Shown piece by piece: positions 1 through 11,157 of a DNA stretch of 64,000 nucleotides. The notes below the pieces were generated by a model. It saw only the letters and a program-made list of their open reading frames with translations, ran no database searches and was not told the DNA's origin. Position numbers and translations under genes: made by a program. Origin of the DNA: Rickettsiales endosymbiont of Stachyamoeba lipophora (GTDB taxonomy: Bacteria > Pseudomonadota > Alphaproteobacteria > Rickettsiales > 33-17); assembly GCF_003932735.1 (NCBI RefSeq), contig NZ_CP033611.1, positions 834,156 to 898,155 of the forward strand, given 5' to 3'. Position 1 is the first letter of the stretch. Each line of letters begins with the position of its first letter.

Positions 1-59
1 TGCTATTATATTAATAATTTAATACAATATATTAAATAGTTGTATATTTGGAGAAAGCT

Positions 60-845
60 ATGTCTAAAAAAACAGATTCACAGCAAGTAAATTTTTCAGA
101 ACTTTTAACATCAATGAATGATGTTAAAAAGATTCAGGCAATAAGAAACGAAATTACTTTTTCACACCAGCAGTCAATCAAAACAGCAGCCGCAGAAGGT
201 ACACAAAAGCCTATTTACAAAGATCTTACCTTAAAAATAGGTAATGTTAAATTAACCTTAAATTTTGAGCAACAAGAGGCATTTAAAAAAGAGGCCGGTG
301 CTAGAATAGATGCTATTAGAGAAGGCAAAACCCAGCAAGCACCAAAGCAAGAGAAAAAAGAACAATTACAGCAAAAGCAACAAACTGCTCAAGTACCTAA
401 AGCTTCTGAAATTGATAAGCAAGCCATTACCATCAAAAGTGATTTAGCCAAATTTATAAATCCTCAACAAGTTCAAGCTCAAATGCAAAAGCAAGAAAAG
501 CAAGCTATTAGGGAAGGCAAGTTAGAAGCTGCTTATAAAAGTTTAGAAGCAGGGATTAATAAAATTATATGGGCTAAACCTCAGGCTCCTCAACCTCAAG
601 AAATGGTTAATAGCATTAGAATTCCTGGCAATACTGCAAAAGATGAGCATAAAAAGAAAGAAGCGCCAGTAGCTTCAATTAACAAATCTGCAACTACTTT
701 AAAAGCAATTGGTGATATCTCCAAAGGACTCAAAGGTGTGCTGTCAATTGCTATCAGTGATGTTACAGAAAAGTTAACTCAAATCCGTAATAAAGAGCAA
801 AATCAAGGCCGAAGTGGCAGAAAAAATGTAAACCTTTTTAAATAA
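60..845 (+). CDS. Hypothetical Q/K-rich helical protein
   Basis: I do not recognise this 261-residue protein. It has no signal peptide or membrane segment. Residues 90-180 are very rich in Gln, Lys and Glu, with repeated EKQ/QKQ runs that suggest coiled coil, and the C-terminal end is basic (GRSGRKN). An in-frame TTG lies at 48, but the ATG at 60 is preferred because a GGAG ribosome-binding site sits at 50-53, six bases upstream, and would lie inside the coding region if TTG were used. A hairpin separates it from the next co-oriented gene, which has a similar hydrophilic composition. A cytosolic or type IV-secreted effector role is conceivable but only inferred. Confidence 0.7.
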   Translation: MSKKTDSQQVNFSELLTSMNDVKKIQAIRNEITFSHQQSIKTAAAEGTQKPIYKDLTLKIGNVKLTLNFEQQEAFKKEAGARIDAIREGKTQQAPKQEKKEQLQQKQQTAQVPKASEIDKQAITIKSDLAKFINPQQVQAQMQKQEKQAIREGKLEAAYKSLEAGINKIIWAKPQAPQPQEMVNSIRIPGNTAKDEHKKKEAPVASINKSATTLKAIGDISKGLKGVLSIAISDVTEKLTQIRNKEQNQGRSGRKNVNLFK

Positions 846-860
846 AGTAAATTTATACCT

Positions 861-885
861 AAAGAGGTTACATTGTAACCTCTTT
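861..885 (+). terminator. Hairpin after first gene
   Basis: Perfect 11-bp inverted repeat (AAAGAGGTTAC / GTAACCTCTTT) with a 3-base loop, 15 bases after the stop of the first gene and just before the next ribosome-binding site. The T-run is short (TTTATTAT), so termination may be partial. Confidence 0.6.
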
Positions 886-903
886 ATTATCCAAGGGGGA
901 AAT

Positions 904-1656
904 ATGGCAGATAAAGATAATATCAATCAAGCAGGACAGCTATCAAAGCAGGAAAAAGGTGAAGTTGGCCAAAAAAGCATTAAAACTCCACGAAGTGAGC
1001 GAGTGGTAGATGATAGATCACCACAGGAAAGGGCTGATGAGATCAGCTTGGAAGAATATCTGAAAGAAGACAATGGCGCTAAAATTAAGCTAGAGCTACC
1101 TCAACTCAGTGTTCCAGAATTTCAGCAATATCACCAACATTCAATGGAACGCATGACTAAGATGAATGCTGCTAAAGTACCAGCCCGACATGAAGCAAGC
1201 ACCTTGATGGATTTACAATTGCATATGAATAAATCTATTAATGCAAGTAATCTTAGTAAAGGCGAAAAAGATAATTTAACAGAAATTTCAAATGATACAT
1301 TCAACCAATTAAACCATCATACCGCAAAGCATGGAAAAGCATTTGATGCTATGGATGTAAGGAAGCTAGCTACCAATTTTGATAAGATCATTCAAGATAA
1401 AGGCAATGTAAAAACGGCAATGACTCAAGTATTGGGCGATATAAGTCAGAAAATGGTTAATAAAATACAATATAGCCAACAAGCCGCAAAAGAAAGTGTT
1501 CAAGTACAGCAACTTACCAAAAAAGGTATTGATCTTAGTGCTATTAAAAAAATTGGCTCTAAAATTAAGAGTGCTGGTGAAAAATTTAAAAATACCATGA
1601 CAAATAATTCACCCATTCTTCCTAAAAAAGGACAAAGTAGAGGCGTTAAGACTTAG
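904..1656 (+). CDS. Hypothetical hydrophilic helical protein
   Basis: Unrecognised protein of 250 residues beginning ADKDNINQ. A strong ribosome-binding site (AAGGGGGA, 893-900) fixes the ATG. It is highly charged, with no signal peptide or transmembrane helix. A predicted helical central region (about 60-190) carries many Met, His and Gln residues, and the tail is basic (KKGQSRG). Composition and orientation resemble the gene just upstream, so the two may be related accessory genes. A secreted effector is possible, but no domain is visible. Confidence 0.7.
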   Translation: MADKDNINQAGQLSKQEKGEVGQKSIKTPRSERVVDDRSPQERADEISLEEYLKEDNGAKIKLELPQLSVPEFQQYHQHSMERMTKMNAAKVPARHEASTLMDLQLHMNKSINASNLSKGEKDNLTEISNDTFNQLNHHTAKHGKAFDAMDVRKLATNFDKIIQDKGNVKTAMTQVLGDISQKMVNKIQYSQQAAKESVQVQQLTKKGIDLSAIKKIGSKIKSAGEKFKNTMTNNSPILPKKGQSRGVKT

Positions 1657-2236
1657 TAAGCCAATGGGCGCCATTTAATATAATTATTTGCTTGAGTATA
1701 ATATGCGTTAAGAAAATACTTCTGTAGTAATAAACGGGTTATCTGTCCAGATAAAATGTATAATCTTAAGCCGTTAAAGAGCTTAAGGTTAAAAAATGGA
1801 AAAAGTTATAATATAAATTTTGTATTATGCGGACCTTCATCAAGCCGTTAATGAAAGAGTAGAGCAGATTCAAGAATAAAGCAACGTGCCATCCTGAAAA
1901 CCTGCAAAGAATTCAGAGGCGCCTTGCTCTATTACTACCAGTAATCATGAAGTAAAAAATGCCTAAGAAACAATCATCCGAAAAGCCTAGCTAGCAACCT
2001 GGCTCCATACTGAGAAACACATGTACAAAATAGGTGAGCTTGCTGAAGTAAGTCTACGATTTTCATTTATTACTTTTCTGCCAAATAAATAATGGCATAA
2101 AATGCTAAAATGATTATAGTAAGGTTTCATTAAGGTTGCTGGGCGTCCCGCCATTTAAACCTTCTAAATATAAATAACAAGATAATTTGCTTAAGTTAAG
2201 CTTAACACAATAGAATAGCATTATTCAGGATTAAGA
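1657..2236. other. Decayed intergenic region
   Basis: 580 bases with no intact gene. Short open stretches look like eroded coding DNA on the plus strand. One reads LHQAVNERVEQIQE at about 1835-1880, resembling the C-terminal helix of MerR-type regulators. The other starts at 2021 with MYKIGELAEVS, resembling a MerR N-terminus. Each stops quickly and they are in the wrong order for one gene, so this is only a possible MerR remnant. A small inverted repeat (CTTAAGC/GCTTAAG) lies near 1763-1787. Confidence 0.4.
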
Positions 2237-3841
2237 ATGATTACAATTACTAATTTAGCCGTTAATTTCGGTCCCAAAATACTTTTTACCGATGTAAATC
2301 TTAATTTAACTACCAATAACAGATACGGCATAGTTGGTGCCAATGGCTGTGGTAAATCAACTTTCCTTAAAGTAATTGCAGGTGCCGAAGAATCTAGCTT
2401 TGGAGAAGTAAGTGTAACTAAACATTCCCAAATAGGTTGGTTGAAGCAAGATCAATTTTATTATGAAAATACTGCTATTATTAATACTGTGATTGCCGGT
2501 AAAAATGAACTTTGGCAAGCAATGAAAGAAAAAGAAGAGATTATTGCTAAAGATATTTTTGATGAAGAAGCAGGTTATAGGCTTGGCGAGCTTGAACAGG
2601 TTATTTTTGATAATGATGGCTACACTGCTGAAGCAGTTGCAGCTGAGCTGCTTGTGGGCTTAGGGATCAAGGAAGAATATCATTATCAACCATTATCAGT
2701 ATTATCTGGTGGTTATAAGCTGCGCGTACTGCTGGCTCAAAGTTTATTTGAAAATCCTGATATATTGTTACTCGATGAGCCAACAAACCATCTTGATATT
2801 GTTACCATATATTGGCTTGAACAATATCTTAGACAAAAATTTAAAGGGGTGCTGGTATATATTTCACATGATCTCACTTTTTTAAATAACTTAGCTACTC
2901 ATATACTTGATATAGATTACGGCGAGATTAGATTATATGTAGGTAATTACGATAGATTCGTGCAAGAAAAGCAGCAATTAATGGAAAGTAAATTACAGGA
3001 GCGTAATTATTTAGAAAACAAGATTGCTCATATGAAAGTATTTGTAGAACGTTTTAGAGCTTCTGCAACTCGCTCCAAGCAAAGTGCTTCAAGGCAAAAA
3101 TTAATTGATAAAATGGAACTACCTAATATTGAAAAAAGCTCACGTATTGCGCCTAATTTTAATTTTAAACCTAAGCGTCCTTCCGGAAAAGTAGTAGTAA
3201 AAGCAAATGACATAGCAAAAAAATTTGCTGAAAAAAATGTACTTAATAAAGTGAATTTTACAGTAACTAAAGGTGAAAAAATAATTATAATTGGCCCTAA
3301 CGGCACTGGCAAATCAACCTTACTTAAAATTATTTTAGGTAGATTGAGTGCTGATAACGGTGCATATGAATGGGGATATGAAACCCATATTTCATATTTT
3401 GCTCAGGATCACCATGAATTGTTAAATGAAAGCATTACTGTATTAGATTGGCTTGGCAAATTCGTTGATCATGAAAATAGTGGTAAAATACGAAACACGC
3501 TAGGTAATGTATTATTTAGGCAAGATGAGGTGTATAAAAATATTTTAAATCTTAGTGGTGGCGAAGGAGCCAGGCTGCTTTTGGGAAAAATTATGTTAGA
3601 AGAGAGCAATGTTTTAGTGCTTGATGAGCCAACAAACCATCTAGATATTGAAGCTAAGGAAGCACTAAAACAAGCGCTAATTAATTATGACGGTACTTTG
3701 ATTATGGTTAGTCATGATAGAGATTTTGCCAGTAATATAGCCAATAGAGTAATAGCACTCTCGCCAAAAGGTATAATGGATTTTAAGGGAACCTACGAAG
3801 ATTACTTTAATAAATACGGCCAAGATTATTTCAATAAATAA
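2237..3841 (+). CDS. ybiT: ABC-F ATPase, YbiT type
   Basis: Cytosolic ABC-F protein of 534 residues, a family that acts on ribosomes rather than in transport. It has two ATPase domains. The first has Walker A GANGCGKST at 34-42, signature LSGGYKLR near 156 and Walker B/D-loop LLLDEPTNHLD near 178. The second has GPNGTGKST near 353, LSGGEGARL near 439 and VLDEPTNHLD near 460. The charged linker between them holds the FVERFRASATRSKQ segment typical of the family. Length and collinear motifs match E. coli YbiT (530 aa) better than EttA or Uup. It stands alone between a decayed spacer and an FkbM gene. Confidence 0.93.
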   Translation: MITITNLAVNFGPKILFTDVNLNLTTNNRYGIVGANGCGKSTFLKVIAGAEESSFGEVSVTKHSQIGWLKQDQFYYENTAIINTVIAGKNELWQAMKEKEEIIAKDIFDEEAGYRLGELEQVIFDNDGYTAEAVAAELLVGLGIKEEYHYQPLSVLSGGYKLRVLLAQSLFENPDILLLDEPTNHLDIVTIYWLEQYLRQKFKGVLVYISHDLTFLNNLATHILDIDYGEIRLYVGNYDRFVQEKQQLMESKLQERNYLENKIAHMKVFVERFRASATRSKQSASRQKLIDKMELPNIEKSSRIAPNFNFKPKRPSGKVVVKANDIAKKFAEKNVLNKVNFTVTKGEKIIIIGPNGTGKSTLLKIILGRLSADNGAYEWGYETHISYFAQDHHELLNESITVLDWLGKFVDHENSGKIRNTLGNVLFRQDEVYKNILNLSGGEGARLLLGKIMLEESNVLVLDEPTNHLDIEAKEALKQALINYDGTLIMVSHDRDFASNIANRVIALSPKGIMDFKGTYEDYFNKYGQDYFNK

Positions 3842-3986
3842 AGTCAAATTGCTTAGAGATGAAAGATCATTTAAAGACCGGAGCATATATAGGTTGAACT
3901 GCTGAATAAGATATTCAATTATTACTTGACCAATATATAAAGCTATTATAACTGTGAATATATTATAAATTTGTTAGTTTTTATTT

Positions 3987-5069
3987 ATGTTTTTATCAAA
4001 TCAGCTAAATTATCTTGCGGATAACCAATTATTTATTCAATCACAAGTTGGACAAGAGCTACTTAAAACCCCTTTAGGCTTTATTGATATTGGAGCTAGA
4101 GGTGGAGCACATGATATTATGGAGCCTATCGCCAAAATTACTTCAGTGCTTGGCTTTGAGCCCGATCAAGAAGAATGTGAACGGTTAAATAGCATACCGG
4201 AAATAACTCAAACTTGGGCAGATTTCAGATTAGAACCTACTGCTCTTGCTGGTGAGCAAGGTGAGTCAATTTTGCGTTTATTATCTGCACCAACTAACCA
4301 TTCATTATTAAGGCCAAATACTGCTTTTACAAAGCGCTATAATATGGTGAAATGGGAAGAGGTGGGAACATGGCCACTTAAAACAGATACATTAGATAAT
4401 GTATTATATAATACTGTTCACCTCAATCAACATTATGGGGAGTTTATTAAAATAGATACCCAAGGTACAGAATATGAAATTTTCCAAGGAGCGACACGCT
4501 GTCTGAATGAACGAACAATGGCAATTATCTGTGAAGTGGCATTTTGTGAATTATATAAAGATCAAAAATTATTTTCTGAAATTGAGATTGAGTTAAGAAA
4601 AGCAGGTTTTGTGTTTTATGGATTTATGCCAATTCATGGGCGTTCTAAAAAATTGCTTGATAAAAATCATCATATTTCCATGGAGCGAGCCTTATATTGT
4701 GATGCGATCTTTTTTAAAGATCCTTTAGGTGGGGGATATCTAACTAGAGAACTTTCTTTTAGGGAAATAGCAGTACTTTTTACCTGTGCCTTATTAATTG
4801 GATATTATGATTTTGCTTTAGAGCTTGCTCAGCAAACATGGCTTGTAAGTGCAGATGACAATGAGAAGAAGCGTATTCACAAATTAGTAGAAATATTATC
4901 TTTTATGCCTAATGATGATAATATCAGAGCAGTAGAAAGTTTAGCTTCAGCTGTCAGGCAAAATCCTGAGAGGGCTAACGTTATTGTAGGTAACTTTGTT
5001 GATCGTAGACGTAAATTTAATGATTATGATGATATTTTAAATATTTCACCTTTACCTAAAACAATTTAG
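3987..5069 (+). CDS. FkbM-family methyltransferase
   Basis: 360-residue protein with an FkbM-type SAM-dependent methyltransferase core: FIDIGARGG (32-40, SAM loop), GFEPDQEE (about 56-63) and FIKIDTQGTEYEIFQGA (about 153-169). The family O-methylates sugars or other secondary metabolites, often in surface-glycan clusters. A C-terminal extension of about 130 residues (from about 230) begins near SMERALYCDAIFFKDP and is shared with the second FkbM protein at 21849-22832, so the two are paralogues. No neighbouring glycosyltransferase is present here, and the acceptor is unknown. Confidence 0.85.
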   Translation: MFLSNQLNYLADNQLFIQSQVGQELLKTPLGFIDIGARGGAHDIMEPIAKITSVLGFEPDQEECERLNSIPEITQTWADFRLEPTALAGEQGESILRLLSAPTNHSLLRPNTAFTKRYNMVKWEEVGTWPLKTDTLDNVLYNTVHLNQHYGEFIKIDTQGTEYEIFQGATRCLNERTMAIICEVAFCELYKDQKLFSEIEIELRKAGFVFYGFMPIHGRSKKLLDKNHHISMERALYCDAIFFKDPLGGGYLTRELSFREIAVLFTCALLIGYYDFALELAQQTWLVSADDNEKKRIHKLVEILSFMPNDDNIRAVESLASAVRQNPERANVIVGNFVDRRRKFNDYDDILNISPLPKTI

Positions 5070-5199
5070 ACCGATCTGCAGAGCAGAGTCATTAAACAGC
5101 ATCCTATATAAATTTTAATCAAAAAATTTGGGGGATGGTGATACTTGTTTTTTCTGTATACTGTTAAGGGTCCTTAAGCAGAGTTTTTGATAGCCCACT

Positions 5200-5700
5200 G
5201 TTTTAAAACGTTATGCGCATTTTTGAAGAATGAATGGAGTATAGCAGTATATTTCCTAAGGTGGTGCTTATCTTGAGGAAGAAGTTTTTTACATCATTGA
5301 TATGATTAATCGTATAATGGTTGAATTTGGATATATCAAGAGCTAGGATTTATAGCAATCAGCCTAAAGATTATATACTACCAGGCTTTATTTTGTATTG
5401 AAGAATAGCCAATAGGGTTGTAGAGATTTGGTATAATTATTTGAATATAAGCTTGGTTGCCATATTTCAGTATTTTAATACCTGGCCTTTCCGGTCTATT
5501 CACCACAACTACGCTTACCTTTATGAATCTCTCCAAATAACTTTCATCAAGCTCAATATTTTCATAAGGTTGCTTGTTACTCTGCTATTTGAAGGTTATC
5601 TTCTCTTACAATTTATGAGTATTTAATTGCTCAATTGTGATGAAGATCTCTTGGTTATGCTGCAGTCCTGGCTAGAATTCCTATACCAAAAATACTATAT
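5200..5700 (-). pseudogene. Degraded IS1595-family (IS1016-like) transposase
   Basis: Reading the minus strand across several frames recovers the collinear landmarks of an IS1595/IS1016-type transposase. These are ELDESY (5537-5554), then HKGKRSCGE in the next frame, GIKILKYGNQAYIQIIIPN, LDISKFNHYTINH, HINDVKNFF (about 5278-5304) and KHHLRKYTAI. The acidic ELDESYFGG and HINGIE.FW motifs are hallmarks of the family. Many stops and frameshifts mean it is dead. The ends are approximate, and no terminal inverted repeats were located. The rest of the 5070-5870 spacer shows no gene; a 61-codon plus-strand ORF inside the remnant is not considered real. Confidence 0.75.
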
Positions 5701-5870
5701 GAGTGTTGTGCTTTGCTTAAAACTTTATTCCATTGCCTGCAAAATAAAATAAACCTTGAATGTTCTAGACTCCACCGGATAGTTTCTTAGAGAATATCTT
5801 TTCTTTTTTCTTTTCTTTTGCTGATATATCAAATGCTGATTTACAGGCAACCGAGACAGATACCTAGCTG

Positions 5871-6923
5871 CTATACAAAATGAGAATAACTTTGTTGGTT
5901 TACAATATCAGTTATAAGTTGATATAATCTGTCCGCATTCTCAGGATATTCAGGAGATATATGATGCGATTGCATAATTTTTTCTAAAATTTCAACAGCC
6001 TTTTGAGCCTTATTGAAAGATGGATTTAATTTTAATAAAGTATTTAAAGCACTAATTAATGTACCAAACATAAGATTAGTTTGCTTCGGCGAGTAGTTTT
6101 TGGAAATTAAACTTTGATTGCGCGATAAAAAATTTGCAAGGCTAATGAACTGGTTGCCATTTTTTAATAATAAATCTGATTTGTTAGAAGAGTCATGGGC
6201 AGGTTCTTTTAGTGATTGCTTAGAATGTAAGTGTGGATTTGAAGAATGAAATTTACCTGTTTCAATAGTTTGAAAATATTTGAAAAAATTTTGAGCAACA
6301 CTCTCATTTAATTGAGACTTAATAGCGCGATTAAATTCTGTTTTGTCGGTATGGTTACCATGCTCAGCAGCATTTTTATAGCCATTACCCAATGGTGATG
6401 AATCTTTAATACTTTCACTTTGCTTAGCCAAACCTTCCTGTGAGCTGTTACTATTTTTTATAAATAAAGTTGAAAACAGCATAGTTCTAAAAAGCCTTTT
6501 TACCAAGCTCATAATTCGCATAGCAAGTTTATTTTGATTACTTTTTCTACTTTCCTCTAATAATGGGTTGTTAAAAAGTTTTTCTATAATTGCATCACTA
6601 ATATTTTTAAGAGAACTCAGCAATATTGAGAATGTTTTACCTAATAATTGAGCATATCTCTCAGCTAAATGTTCTAAATAAGTTAAAGTTCTGCCTGTTA
6701 GGCTGCTGAGTACGTGGGTAACCTTTGAAAGGTTATAATTAGTGGCTTTATCAATAAAATGATATATTTTAGAAAAATTATTTTTAATTAAACTCTGCTC
6801 GCGATGGAGAATAATATAAAAAATAGCGATTGTTATACAGAAAAATAATAACTTGCTTAAAAAAGAAGCTTTAGCAAAAGTTAAAATAATAAGAATAAAT
6901 AGAATTAAAAGTAAAAGCCACAT
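5871..6923 (-). CDS. Hypothetical membrane-anchored protein downstream of atpC
   Basis: Unrecognised 350-residue protein. Two hydrophobic helices fill residues 1-42 (beginning MWLLLLILFILIILTF), placing it in the inner membrane. The rest is Ser/Asn/Lys-rich and hydrophilic, with a helical C-terminal domain (about 275-345) around LMFGTLISALNTLLKLNPSF. It starts 48 bases after the atpC stop on the same strand and may be the last gene of the ATP synthase operon. No J-domain HPD motif is visible, so a DnaJ-like role is not supported. Confidence 0.65.
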   Translation of the reverse strand: MWLLLLILFILIILTFAKASFLSKLLFFCITIAIFYIILHREQSLIKNNFSKIYHFIDKATNYNLSKVTHVLSSLTGRTLTYLEHLAERYAQLLGKTFSILLSSLKNISDAIIEKLFNNPLLEESRKSNQNKLAMRIMSLVKRLFRTMLFSTLFIKNSNSSQEGLAKQSESIKDSSPLGNGYKNAAEHGNHTDKTEFNRAIKSQLNESVAQNFFKYFQTIETGKFHSSNPHLHSKQSLKEPAHDSSNKSDLLLKNGNQFISLANFLSRNQSLISKNYSPKQTNLMFGTLISALNTLLKLNPSFNKAQKAVEILEKIMQSHHISPEYPENADRLYQLITDIVNQQSYSHFV

Positions 6924-6971
6924 CTAAAAAATAAATTTTAATATTAAATTATACACTGAACTTAATACAAG

Positions 6972-7265
6972 CTAACTTACTCTCAAAACTTTTTCAACAA
7001 TAATGGTTACCTGATCAGTAGATATCTCTGCAAATCCTTCTTCAATTTCAAAAATTTCAACAAGATTATTTAAAGACATCACAATCTGGGACTTAATCAA
7101 CATCACAATCATTGGAATATGTCCGGGCATTACACCCATCTCACCATCTTCCGTAGTTAAATTTAATAATTTTACACCATTAAATTCTTCTTGAGAGTCT
7201 GGTGAAACCATTACAACTTGCAAGGATGTAGATGGATGAGATGGGTGTAAATTTTTATCGTCCAT
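6972..7265 (-). CDS. atpC: F1 ATP synthase epsilon subunit, short
   Basis: Central-stalk epsilon subunit of F1-ATPase, 97 residues. The beta-sandwich domain is recognisable from LQVVMVSPDSQEEF and the conserved GEMGVMPGHIPM segment (about 42-53), which contacts gamma and the c-ring. It ends soon after EGFAEIS..QVTIIVE, so the C-terminal helical hairpin that inhibits ATP hydrolysis in other bacteria (about 130 aa in total) is missing. It is the last recognised subunit of atpHAGDC, five bases after atpD. Confidence 0.93.
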   Translation of the reverse strand: MDDKNLHPSHPSTSLQVVMVSPDSQEEFNGVKLLNLTTEDGEMGVMPGHIPMIVMLIKSQIVMSLNNLVEIFEIEEGFAEISTDQVTIIVEKVLRVS

Positions 7266-7270
7266 TAATA

Positions 7271-8695
<1,425 letters not shown>

Positions 8696-8711
8696 TTAAA
8701 AAACCTTATAA

Positions 8712-9596
8712 TTAAATTGCTTCAGCGCCTGATATTATTTCAATTAATTCTTTAGTAATGATACTTTGTCTAGTTCTATTATAAACCAATGATAATTGAT
8801 TGATCATTTCACTAGCATTGCGAGTGGCATTATCCATAGCATTCATACGAGAACCTTGTTCACTTGCAGCATTCTCAAGCAAACAGTGATATATTTGAGA
8901 AATTAAATTTTTATACAGTATCTTTTCTAAGATAACACTAGGTGATGGTTCAAACTCATAAGATACCGCCGTGTCTGGCAATGCAGTATTAGGTGCAATA
9001 TCAATAGGGAATAATTGTTTTATGTGTGTTTCTTGAGATAGAATAGATTTAAAATTGCTATATACTATCATAATATGATCATAAGCACCTTGGAGTACTG
9101 TATTTAATAATTCATCAGCAATTTTCTTAGCAGTATCAAAGCTTAATGATTGTTTGGTGATATCGCTAAAACTTGTAAAAATTTTATGTTTATGGCTGAC
9201 TTTAAAATGATCAAAAGCCTTATTACCTATAGTAACAATATCATAATTTTTTCCAAGTTGTTCAATATCTTGAATATATTTTTTTGCTGCTTTAAAAATA
9301 TTAACATTAAAGCTTCCACATAAGCCGCGATCTGAAGAAGTAATTATTATTAAATATTTCTTATCTGAGTTACCTTTAAGGGCTAGCTTAAGAAAATCAT
9401 TCATTTCTTCAAAGTCTACAGAAGGGAGGATATTATTAGTGATTGATTTTAAATTATTAAAATATGGTAAGGAACATTCAAGCTTAGTTCTAGCCTTTCT
9501 CAATTTAGAAGCTGCAACCATTTTCATGGCTTGAGTAATTTTCTGAGTAGATTTAACTGACTTAATTCTAACTTTTAAAGCTTTTAAACTTGTCAT
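8712..9596 (-). CDS. atpG: F1 ATP synthase gamma subunit
   Basis: Rotor-shaft gamma subunit, 294 residues. The N-terminal helix holds the conserved IKSVKSTQKITQAMKMVAA stretch (residues 12-30), the middle has SSDRGLCGSFN (about 87-97), and the C-terminal helix has the ENAASEQGSRMNAMDNAT signature and YNRTRQ.IIT.EL.EI. These pair with the alpha/beta hexamer core. The gene sits between atpA (13 bases) and atpD (16 bases), the standard order. Confidence 0.97.
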   Translation of the reverse strand: MTSLKALKVRIKSVKSTQKITQAMKMVAASKLRKARTKLECSLPYFNNLKSITNNILPSVDFEEMNDFLKLALKGNSDKKYLIIITSSDRGLCGSFNVNIFKAAKKYIQDIEQLGKNYDIVTIGNKAFDHFKVSHKHKIFTSFSDITKQSLSFDTAKKIADELLNTVLQGAYDHIMIVYSNFKSILSQETHIKQLFPIDIAPNTALPDTAVSYEFEPSPSVILEKILYKNLISQIYHCLLENAASEQGSRMNAMDNATRNASEMINQLSLVYNRTRQSIITKELIEIISGAEAI

Positions 9597-9609
9597 TAAT
9601 GTTACTTTC

Positions 9610-11142
9610 CTAACTTGTATAATTAGATACTAAATTTCCTAGTAATTCCTTAATTTTACCTTCTGTAGCTTCACTAATTTTTTGTTCTTCAGCTATTACA
9701 TTCAATAAATCTTTATGTTGAAGCTTAAGTATATTTAGTAAGTCCTTTTCAAATTGCTGAACTTTATTGGTAGGAATATTATCTAGATATCCTCTTACTC
9801 CTGCATATAGTATGATAACCTGCTCTTCAACCTGTAAAGGTTGATAAGGTGGTTGCTTCAAAAGCTCTGTCAACCTTTTGCCACGTTCCAATAACTTTTG
9901 AGTTGTTTGATCTAAATCAGAGCCGAATTGAGCAAAAGCTTCCATTTCTCTAAATTGCGCCAAATCAAGTTTAATACTACCGGCAACTTGTTTCATCGCC
10001 TTAATTTGAGCAGCAGAACCTACACGGCTTACTGAAATTCCTACATTCACAGCCGGTCTTACGCCTTTGTAAAACAAGTCATTTTCCAGGAATATTTGCC
10101 CATCCGTAATGGAAATTACGTTGGTTGGTATATAAGCCGAAACGTCACTTGCCTGAGTTTCAACAATAGGTAGTGCAGTTAAAGAACCCCCACCTTTTAC
10201 ATCTGACATTTTGGCGGCACGCTCAAGCAATCTAGAGTGTAAATAGAATACATCCCCTGGATATGCTTCCCGTCCTGGCGGGCGGCGCAATAATAAAGAC
10301 ATTTGTCTGTAAGCGACCGCATGCTTGCTTAAATCATCATAAACAATTAAACAATGCATTCCATTATCACGGAAAAATTCTCCCATTGCACAAGCTGCAT
10401 ATGGAGCTAAAAATTGCATAGGTGCTGCATCAGAAGCGGTGGCAGAAACTATAATGGTATAATCAAGAGCGCCAGCTTCTTCAAGTTTTTTTACTACTTG
10501 GGCAACTGTTGATCTTTTTTGCCCAATTGCTACGTAAATACAGTAAAGCTTTTTTGATTCGTCGGAAGATTTATTATTGTTGCGCTGATTTAATATGGTA
10601 TCTAGCGCTATTGTGGTTTTGCCTGTTTGTCTATCACCAATGATTAATTCACGTTGGCCTCTTCCAATAGGGATAAGTGCATCAATAGCTTTAATACCGG
10701 TTTGGACAGGTTCATGTACGGATTTTCTAGAGATAATATCGGGAGCTTTAACCTCAATTCTTTTTTGCTCAGTACCTTCAATAGAACCTTTGCCATCAAT
10801 AGGATGACCAAGAGCATCCACTACTCTACCTAGTAAATTTCTGCCGACCGGAACACTAACCACTTCTCCAGTACGTGTAACCGTATCTCCTTCTTTTACT
10901 TCCTTATCTTCACCAAAAATTACTACACCTACGGTATCTAAAACTAAATTCAATACCATTCCTTTAACACCAGAAGAAAATAATACTAATTCCCCTACTT
11001 GAACTTTGTCTAGCCCATAAATTTCTGCAATGCCATCGCCTATTCTTATAACTGAGCCTACTTCTTGATTGTCCACTCCCAATTCTGCAGAGCTAATTTG
11101 GGATTTAATTATATCTATAATTTCTGCTGCTTTTATTTCCAT
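9610..11142 (-). CDS. atpA: F1 ATP synthase alpha subunit
   Basis: Regulatory nucleotide-binding alpha subunit of F1-ATPase, 510 residues, full length. Walker [10 protein letters not shown] lies near residue 170. The conserved [22 protein letters not shown] and [21 protein letters not shown] segments follow, and the [15 protein letters not shown] motif lies near 375. It starts 15 bases after atpH on the minus strand. The F0 genes are absent from the window, consistent with the split F0/F1 arrangement of Rickettsiales and other alphaproteobacteria. Confidence 0.98.
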   Translation of the reverse strand: MEIKAAEIIDIIKSQISSAELGVDNQEVGSVIRIGDGIAEIYGLDKVQVGELVLFSSGVKGMVLNLVLDTVGVVIFGEDKEVKEGDTVTRTGEVVSVPVGRNLLGRVVDALGHPIDGKGSIEGTEQKRIEVKAPDIISRKSVHEPVQTGIKAIDALIPIGRGQRELIIGDRQTGKTTIALDTILNQRNNNKSSDESKKLYCIYVAIGQKRSTVAQVVKKLEEAGALDYTIIVSATASDAAPMQFLAPYAACAMGEFFRDNGMHCLIVYDDLSKHAVAYRQMSLLLRRPPGREAYPGDVFYLHSRLLERAAKMSDVKGGGSLTALPIVETQASDVSAYIPTNVISITDGQIFLENDLFYKGVRPAVNVGISVSRVGSAAQIKAMKQVAGSIKLDLAQFREMEAFAQFGSDLDQTTQKLLERGKRLTELLKQPPYQPLQVEEQVIILYAGVRGYLDNIPTNKVQQFEKDLLNILKLQHKDLLNVIAEEQKISEATEGKIKELLGNLVSNYTS

Positions 11143-11157
11143 CTATAATCTCCAAGC

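Noticed and set aside
5441-5626. 61-codon plus-strand ORF
   Set aside because: It lies antisense to the IS1595-type transposase remnant and lacks a ribosome-binding site and any family feature.
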